Of a DNA stretch of 12,044 nt, positions 7,112-12,044 are shown one piece after another. The DNA is from SKVR01 sp964589855. Its GTDB lineage: Bacteria; Bacteroidota; Bacteroidia; Bacteroidales; UBA7960. Where the stretch lies: positions 1 through 12,044 of the forward strand of contig CAZPVB010000121.1 in the NCBI GenBank assembly GCA_964589855.1, in the 5' to 3' direction. The notes beneath the pieces were generated by a model. It was not told where the DNA came from and did no database searches. It saw only the letters and a list, made by a program, of their open reading frames with translations. The position numbers and the translations under genes are program-made. Position 1 is the stretch's first letter. Each line of letters starts with the position of its first letter.

Positions 7112-8635
7112 ATGGCAGTTATTGGCGAAATCATCAAAAAATCAGTAGAGATTGTAGATAAGATTGTTGGGGATCCTGATCCTGTTCAAGCACAACAGGA
7201 GGTATTAAAGGAACTGCTGGGAAAAGCTTCACACACATCATTTGGTCTGTATTACAATTTTAAATCAATACTTAAAAGTAAAGATCTGACAAAATCCTTC
7301 TCTGAGGAGGTTCCTTTTTTTAATTATGATCAAATGTATACATCCTGGTGGAAGAAAGTGATTGACGGGGTGCCTGATATCACCTGGCCGGGAAAAGTAA
7401 AATATTTTGCCCTTTCCAGTGGCACTACCAGCGATAAAAAACGTATACCTGTAACCCGTGAGATGCTTGCCTCCATCAGAAAAGCCGCTTTGTATCAGAT
7501 AAAGGGTGTTTCTGACTTCGACCTTCCCTCTTCTTTTTTCGAAAAAGAAATACTTATGTTTGGAAGCAGTACCAATTTAAAGAACAACAGCGGTCGCCTC
7601 GAAGGCGAGATCAGTGGTATCAGTGCCAGTCAGCTGCCTTTCTGGTTTGAGGGTTACTACCGCCCGGGAAAAGAAATATCTTCAATAGATGATTGGGACA
7701 AAAGGGTGGAAGCGCTCGCAAAAGAAGCCCCTAAATGGGATATAGGTAGCATATCTGGCATTCCTTCATGGATTGAACTAATGTTGAAGAAAGTGATGGA
7801 ATACCATGACCTGAAAAGTATTCATGATATCTGGCCTAATTTTCTTGTTTATACTTCCGGTGGGGTTGCTTTCGAACCTTATCGCAAGAGTTTTGAGAAA
7901 ATCACTTCCAAACCCATTATTGTTATCGACACATATCTTGCGTCAGAAGGGTATCTTGCCACCCAGATAAGAAAAGAAACGGATGCCATGGCACTCATTA
8001 CAAACAATGGTGTTTACTTTGAGTTTGTTCCCTTTACACCGGAAAACCTTCATGATGACGGAAGTATAAAACAAGGCGCTCCATCTCTTAAGATCAATCA
8101 GGTGGAAGAAGGTGTTGAATATGTTTTGGTCATCAGTACCGTAGCTGGCGCATGGAGATACATGATAGGCGATACCATTGTTTTCACAGATAAAAAACGT
8201 GCTGAGATAAAGATCACCGGGCGTACCAAACACTTTTTGAATGTGGTAGGGTCGCAATTATCTGTAATCCAGATGAATAATGCAATGGAGGAACTTCAGA
8301 AGCAATACGATCTGGAAATTAAAGAATTTACGGTAGCAGCTATACAGGAAAATGATGAATATATTCACAAATGGTACTTAGGCATAGAAGGAAAAAAAAC
8401 CAGAGATGAAGATGAAGTTGCCCGTAGTCTTGACGAAATTTTGAAAGAAAACAATAAAAACTATAAAGTTGCCAGAAGCAAGGCCCTGAAAGGGATCAAA
8501 GTGCATGTTGTACCCTCGGGACTGTTTCAGCAATGGACGGAACAGACCAAACAAAAAGGTGGGCAGGTGAAGATACCTCGTGTTATGAATGAGAAGGATT
8601 TTAAAAAGTGGGAATCTTTCGTAAAACATCATTAA
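7112..8635 (+). CDS. GH3 (Gretchen Hagen 3) auxin-responsive promoter family protein, adenylating-enzyme superfamily
   Basis: A 507-residue homologue of plant acyl acid-amido synthetases, which adenylate a carboxylic acid with ATP and conjugate it to an amino acid. Despite the name it is unrelated to glycoside hydrolase family 3. The sequence shows the ATP-binding loop SSGTTSDKKR (102-111), the acceptor-region motif YLASEG (275-280), MIGDT (351-355, the Asp expected to contact ribose), and a hinge-like segment KITGRTKHFLNVVGSQ (about 368-383) leading into the smaller C-terminal domain. No signal peptide or membrane segment is seen, so it is cytoplasmic. Homologues are frequent in Bacteroidota, but I know of no established bacterial substrate, and the neighbours (a sulfatase behind a terminator, and endonuclease IV) give no clue. 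It appears to be a single-gene transcription unit. The ATG at 7112 is preceded by an AT-rich leader without a clear ribosome-binding site, as is usual in this phylum. Confidence 0.9.
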   Translation: MAVIGEIIKKSVEIVDKIVGDPDPVQAQQEVLKELLGKASHTSFGLYYNFKSILKSKDLTKSFSEEVPFFNYDQMYTSWWKKVIDGVPDITWPGKVKYFALSSGTTSDKKRIPVTREMLASIRKAALYQIKGVSDFDLPSSFFEKEILMFGSSTNLKNNSGRLEGEISGISASQLPFWFEGYYRPGKEISSIDDWDKRVEALAKEAPKWDIGSISGIPSWIELMLKKVMEYHDLKSIHDIWPNFLVYTSGGVAFEPYRKSFEKITSKPIIVIDTYLASEGYLATQIRKETDAMALITNNGVYFEFVPFTPENLHDDGSIKQGAPSLKINQVEEGVEYVLVISTVAGAWRYMIGDTIVFTDKKRAEIKITGRTKHFLNVVGSQLSVIQMNNAMEELQKQYDLEIKEFTVAAIQENDEYIHKWYLGIEGKKTRDEDEVARSLDEILKENNKNYKVARSKALKGIKVHVVPSGLFQQWTEQTKQKGGQVKIPRVMNEKDFKKWESFVKHH

Positions 8636-8957
8636 AGTCATACTGACAGATTATTGTTTTGTTTTTTTGCTTCAGATATCTTTTATTTCTGAGGGTTTAG
8701 TATATTTGAACTTAAAATGCTGAATCTATAAGGAAAACATATTTTACATGTCTGTTCTAATGTCCGGTTTTTGTAAAATTTTTCATAATCAATACCTCAA
8801 TTGGATCGTGTTTTTGTTCTTTCATAACATTACCAATTGCCACACATTTTCTGTTTCAAAACATAAACTATTATGAAAAATTATGATTCCTGGAAAGAAT
8901 AAAGATTCTTTTATTCCATCTATCTGAAAAATATCTTTCTAATTTTTACGATCAAAT
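8636..8957. other. 322-bp AT-rich intergenic region between the adenylating-enzyme gene and nfo
   Basis: No coding frame is credible here. It holds a TATATTTG at 8701-8708 that fits the Bacteroidota -7 consensus TAnnTTTG, but no TTG at the expected -33 distance. It also holds a nested inverted repeat (described separately) and a short AT-rich hairpin, AAAGAAT at 8894-8900 pairing with ATTCTTT at 8905-8911. The promoter for nfo must lie somewhere in this stretch but I cannot place it. There is no strong terminator after the upstream gene; only a 4-bp stem at 8637-8647 followed by T-rich sequence. Confidence 0.5.
8777..8882. repeat. Nested intergenic inverted repeat (13-bp outer arms, 7-bp inner arms)
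   Basis: AATTTTTCATAAT at 8777-8789 is the exact reverse complement of ATTATGAAAAATT at 8870-8882. Inside it, CAATTGG at 8798-8804 matches CCAATTG at 8833-8839. Both pairs are compatible with one branched hairpin, though the arms are AT-rich and the flanks unequal. No transposase or target duplication accompanies it. Confidence 0.55.
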
Positions 8958-9812
8958 ATGTCAGAAAAAAAGTTTATTGGCGCCCATGTTAGCGCCGCCG
9001 GAGGAGTTGAAAATGCTCCCCTTAATGCTGCCAACATTGGAGCAACCGCCTTTGCCTTGTTTACCAAGAATCAAAAGCAATGGTTCTCTAAAGCGTTGAC
9101 TGACGAAAATATAGAAAACTTCAGGATTAACTGTGAAAAGTTTGATTTTGGTCCGCAACAAATATTGCCACACGACAGTTATCTGATCAATTTGGGACAT
9201 CCTGAGGAGGAAGGAGGTTTGAAGAAATCCAGAAGAGCTTTCCTTGACGAGATGCAGCGATGCGAACAACTGGGCATTACACTGCTTAACTTCCATCCCG
9301 GAAGCCATTTGAAAAAAATATCTGAAATCGATTGCCTGAAAAGAATTGCTGAATCCATCAATCTGGCATTACTCAAAACAAAAGGCGTTACGGCCGTAAT
9401 AGAAAATACTGCCGGACAGGGTACCAACATGGGATATTCTTTTGAACATCTTGCCACCATCATTGAGCATGTAGAGGATAAAAGCAGGGTGGGAGTATGT
9501 ATTGATACCTGCCATGGATTTGCAGCCGGGTATGACTTTTCTACAGAATTGGGTTATGAACTTGTTTGGAGAGATTTTGACCAGATCATTGGAATGCAAT
9601 ACCTGAAAGGAATGCACCTCAATGACGCCAAAAAGGAACTGGGTAGCCGCATAGACCGTCATGCGCCCATTGGGGAGGGTTTTATGGGAAAAGAGACTTT
9701 TGCCCGTTTGATGAATGATGACCGCCTTAATAACATTCCTTTTATACTGGAAACACCTCAACCTGAACTATGGCCGGAAGAGATAGAATGGTTGAAAAGT
9801 CAGGTCTCATGA
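8958..9812 (+). CDS. nfo: Endonuclease IV (AP endonuclease)
   Basis: A 284-residue apurinic/apyrimidinic endonuclease for base excision repair. It cleaves the DNA backbone 5' of abasic sites and trims 3' blocking groups using a trinuclear zinc centre. It begins with the typical FIGAHVSAAGG, and all nine expected zinc ligands are found with spacing matching the E. coli enzyme: His72, His113 (NFHPGSH), Glu149 (VIENTAGQG), Asp183 and His186 (CIDTCHGFAAGYD), His220 (GMHLNDAK), Asp233 and His235 (DRHAPIGEG) and Glu265 (FILETPQ). Length is normal and no residue is missing, so it should be active in the cytoplasm. It stands alone, with about 320 bp before it and 295 bp after it, consistent with its own transcription unit. 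No link to the surrounding carbohydrate genes is implied. Confidence 0.97.
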   Translation: MSEKKFIGAHVSAAGGVENAPLNAANIGATAFALFTKNQKQWFSKALTDENIENFRINCEKFDFGPQQILPHDSYLINLGHPEEEGGLKKSRRAFLDEMQRCEQLGITLLNFHPGSHLKKISEIDCLKRIAESINLALLKTKGVTAVIENTAGQGTNMGYSFEHLATIIEHVEDKSRVGVCIDTCHGFAAGYDFSTELGYELVWRDFDQIIGMQYLKGMHLNDAKKELGSRIDRHAPIGEGFMGKETFARLMNDDRLNNIPFILETPQPELWPEEIEWLKSQVS

Positions 9813-9902
9813 TGTAATTGAGCCATAAACGTTGATCGTGCTTGAAACATAAATGCAAACCTTTTTTCTGAAAAACTATGGAGGCTAATCCAAAAACAAA
9901 TT

Positions 9903-9920
9903 TTCGTGAAATTCGTGAAA
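9903..9920. repeat. Two tandem copies of TTCGTGAAA
   Basis: TTCGTGAAA at 9903-9911 is repeated immediately at 9912-9920, and TTCGTGG recurs at 10008-10014. Together with the inverted repeat at 9964-9982 this looks like a fragment of a dispersed intergenic repeat, but one copy in one window cannot prove that. Confidence 0.5.
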
Positions 9921-9963
9921 ATTATATGCTTTTAATTGTCAGATACCAAATATTAAAGTTAGT

Positions 9964-9982
9964 GTCAATTCGCGTAATTGAC
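9964..9982. repeat. 7-bp inverted repeat with CGCGT loop
   Basis: GTCAATT at 9964-9970 pairs perfectly with AATTGAC at 9976-9982 around CGCGT. No T-run follows directly, so it is not a convincing terminator. It lies about 125 bp before the sulfatase start and could be an operator-like site or part of the local repeat cluster. The sequence after it carries a direct repeat GCTCCG (9991-9996 and 10001-10006). Confidence 0.4.
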
Positions 9983-10107
9983 TTTGTCGAGCTCCGCTTT
10001 GCTCCGGTTCGTGGACTATAAGCTTTTTAGATTAGACTCATTTGTGAGATTCCAACAGAAGAATAACATTCAAATATGCTAATCCATCCTTCATAAAAAA
10101 CAAACCT

Positions 10108-12044
10108 ATGAAAAGTATTACGCAATTGGTATCCATGGCATCTGTAGCATTGGTAGCTACATCTTGCCAGGAAGCACAAAAAAAATCACAAACAGATGAT
10201 CTGCCCAATATCATTTTTATTGTGAGCGAAGATAACAGTCCTTTTTTGGGGTGTTATGGCGACGAGAATGCTTTTACCCCTAACATTGACAATCTTGCCA
10301 GTCAGGGTATTCTGTATGAAAATGCTTTTGCCGTGGCACCTGTTTGTGCCCCTTCGCGCTCATCTTTGATTACGGGTATGTATGCCAATAGTCTTGGAAG
10401 CCATCAAATGCGCTCAGAGGTGGCTATTCCTGACGAATTTCATTTCTTTCCCTACTATTTGCGCCAGGCCGGTTATTACACTGTTAATCGCCAGAAAAAG
10501 GATTACAATATTGTAGATCAGGACAATGTATGGGATGACGATCAATGGTGGGAATACAAGGATATGCTCAAAAACAGGCAGGAAGAACAGCCTTTCTTTG
10601 CTATGTTCAATACCTTTATGAGTCATGAAAGTAAAATTCATGGGGAAAGGGAAGATGATATGTTGCCTTATTTTCGCGAAGCAGCCATTGAAAGTATGAC
10701 CGGCACACCTGCCACCGAAGAACGTACAGAGAAGTTTAATTATATGCATGATCCTGATCAAATGGTAATTCCTCCGTATCATCCTGATGTGGAAGAGGTA
10801 CGGGAAGACTGGGCCCGGTATTATGATTGTGTAAGCATGATGGATGATGAAGTGGGAGAACTGCTTCATAACCTTGAGCGCGATGGTTTGCTTGAGAATA
10901 CCATTGTCTTTTATTTTAGTGATCATGGTGGTGTATTGGGAAGAAGCAAGAGGTTTGTCTTTGAATCGGGTCTGCGTATACCCATGATCGTAAAAATTCC
11001 CGAAAAATTCCAACATTTTTCTGATTTAAAACCGGGTTCGGCTACCGACAGATTAGTGGCGCTCATCGATTTGGCGCCTACCGTTTTAAATCTTGCAGGG
11101 ATAACGATTCCGGAACATTTTCAGGGGTATCCGTTTTTGGGAAATGATTCAGAAAATGAACAAAAATATACTTTTGGATTTCGGGGCAGGATGGATGAAA
11201 GATATGACTTTTCCCGTACCGCCCGGAATAAAGATTATCGCTACATCAGAAATTACATGCCTCACCGCCCCTGGGGACAAAGGGTAAATTACCTGTGGAG
11301 AGCAAAAAACATGCAGGCATGGGAGCAAGCTTATCTCGGAGGCGAAACCAACCAGGTTCAGTCGCGCTTTTGGGAGAGCAAACCAGCAGAAGAATTGTAC
11401 AATATTCATGATGACCCGCATAATGTTGTCAATCTTGCCCAGGATCCACAATACAGCGATGTGCTGCAGGAAATGAGAGAGGCTACCGCCACATGGATGA
11501 CAATGATCAATGACAAAAACTTTATTCCCGAAGGTGAATTCCTGGCTCCTTTGAAAGATACAACTGCTTTTGAATATTATTATAACAACTCTCAATACGA
11601 TTTTGAAAAGATTAAGATGACTGCCGACCGGGTTATATTTGGTGATGTTCAGAATCTTGATTTTATCGCTGAATCTTTGCAGGACGAGGATCCGATAATC
11701 CGCTACTGGGGTGCTGTGGGGTGCTGCATTCTTCAAAAACAGGCAGAACCTTTAAAAGCATCTCTCCTTGAGAAATTGAACGATAACTCGTTGGATGTGA
11801 GAATTGCAGCCTCCGAAGCATTGTATTGGATGGATGAAAAAGAGATTGCCAAAAATACGCTCCGCGAAATACTGCAAAGCGATGTATATGAGAAATATGG
11901 ATACTGGGAAGCCATCCGTACGCATGCACTGAATGTGGTAACTTTAATGGATGATAACGATATCAAGGATTTCGAACCTGAAATTATGCAGTTGGTTCAG
12001 GCTGATTTTGGTTACGATACCCGAATTGCGGAATATCTTTTGGC
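10108..12044 (+). CDS. Sulfatase lipoprotein with C-terminal HEAT-like region, N-sulfoglucosamine sulfohydrolase-like (3' end beyond window)
   Basis: The first 645 residues of a formylglycine sulfatase; the frame is still open at the window edge. The signal peptide ends in LVATSC (Cys20), giving a probable lipoprotein. The active site shows E41-D42 at the first metal site (Glu where the other two sulfatases have Asp), CAPSR with Cys80, and FSDHGGVLGRSK with Asp272, His273 and Lys281. The segment after the Cys motif (TGMYANSLGSHQMRSEV) resembles bacterial proteins annotated as heparan N-sulfatase-like, which I would expect in SulfAtlas S1_8. That label does not prove the substrate. The catalytic domain with its C-terminal subdomain runs to about residue 480 (LYNIHDDPHNVVNLA). 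From about residue 526 the sequence turns into helical repeats, seen as DPIIRYWGAVGCC, DNSLDVRIAASEALYWM and YGYWEAIRTHALNVV, typical of HEAT repeats. The gene follows nfo by 295 bp, so it starts its own unit or operon. Only an ATG at 10108 precedes the signal peptide. Confidence 0.92.
   Translation, partial: MKSITQLVSMASVALVATSCQEAQKKSQTDDLPNIIFIVSEDNSPFLGCYGDENAFTPNIDNLASQGILYENAFAVAPVCAPSRSSLITGMYANSLGSHQMRSEVAIPDEFHFFPYYLRQAGYYTVNRQKKDYNIVDQDNVWDDDQWWEYKDMLKNRQEEQPFFAMFNTFMSHESKIHGEREDDMLPYFREAAIESMTGTPATEERTEKFNYMHDPDQMVIPPYHPDVEEVREDWARYYDCVSMMDDEVGELLHNLERDGLLENTIVFYFSDHGGVLGRSKRFVFESGLRIPMIVKIPEKFQHFSDLKPGSATDRLVALIDLAPTVLNLAGITIPEHFQGYPFLGNDSENEQKYTFGFRGRMDERYDFSRTARNKDYRYIRNYMPHRPWGQRVNYLWRAKNMQAWEQAYLGGETNQVQSRFWESKPAEELYNIHDDPHNVVNLAQDPQYSDVLQEMREATATWMTMINDKNFIPEGEFLAPLKDTTAFEYYYNNSQYDFEKIKMTADRVIFGDVQNLDFIAESLQDEDPIIRYWGAVGCCILQKQAEPLKASLLEKLNDNSLDVRIAASEALYWMDEKEIAKNTLREILQSDVYEKYGYWEAIRTHALNVVTLMDDNDIKDFEPEIMQLVQADFGYDTRIAEYLL

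Larger units (their letters stand above)
9813..10107. other. 295-bp intergenic region with clustered short repeats
   Basis: No coding frame of note. The region lies between nfo and the third sulfatase and must hold the latter's promoter, but no TAnnTTTG with a matching -33 element is visible. Short repeats cluster from 9900 to 10014 and are listed separately. I see no clear terminator for nfo. Confidence 0.5.

Noticed and set aside
8701..8708. TATATTTG as a Bacteroidota -7 promoter element for nfo
   Set aside because: It fits TAnnTTTG, but no TTG sits at the expected -33 distance and it is about 250 bp from the gene; such AT-rich matches are common by chance.
9985..10020. Possible tRNA fragment around GGTTCGTGG
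   Set aside because: Only a GGTTCG resembles a T-loop; no acceptor stem, anticodon arm or other tRNA element can be built around it.
10414..11736. Minus-strand open frames within the third sulfatase
   Set aside because: They lie opposite a continuous plus-strand sulfatase frame with intact catalytic motifs and a HEAT-like region.

Overview
The window looks like a chromosomal segment of a polysaccharide-degrading member of the Bacteroidota. The evidence is a C-terminal SusD remnant, lipoprotein-type sulfatases with short N-termini ending in Ser-Cys, a bacterial 'GH3 auxin-responsive promoter' homologue, genes without clear Shine-Dalgarno sites, and moderate-to-low GC. A marine or algae-associated lifestyle is suggested by the sulfatases but is inference. 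I recognise no tRNA, rRNA, CRISPR array or transposase.

Layout. 3-1310 (+) is a DEAD-box RNA helicase whose very 5' end may lie just outside the window. 1407-4991 (-) is a co-directional carbohydrate cluster, in transcription order: a C-terminal fragment of a GH10 endo-xylanase, an intact glycoside hydrolase family 3 enzyme, and an iduronate-2-sulfatase-like sulfatase cut off after about 277 residues. From about 4994 the strand switches to a C-terminal SusD remnant followed by an intact iduronate-2-sulfatase-like lipoprotein (5426-6889), closed by a strong intrinsic terminator (6969-6998). Then come two genes that do not look like carbohydrate-utilisation genes: a Gretchen-Hagen-3-type adenylating-enzyme homologue (7112-8635) and endonuclease IV (8958-9812). 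The window ends inside a third sulfatase lipoprotein with a HEAT-like C-terminal region (10108 to the edge).

Interpretation. 1407-6889 reads as a damaged polysaccharide utilisation locus (PUL). The GH10 and SusD genes pointed away from each other, and both have lost their 5' parts at the same place (about 4990-5035). This is what a deletion of the GH10 5' end, the intergenic promoter region, SusC and most of SusD would leave. The sulfatase at the other end of the minus-strand cluster has lost its 3' half next to the helicase. The surviving intact enzymes (a GH3 probable beta-xylosidase/beta-glucosidase and two sulfatases) suggest the original target was a sulfated, xylose-containing glycan such as sulfated xylan or ulvan; this is inference. 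I do not see a novel defence or mobile system. The broken PUL is the most noteworthy structure, and an assembly chimera must be excluded before it is accepted.
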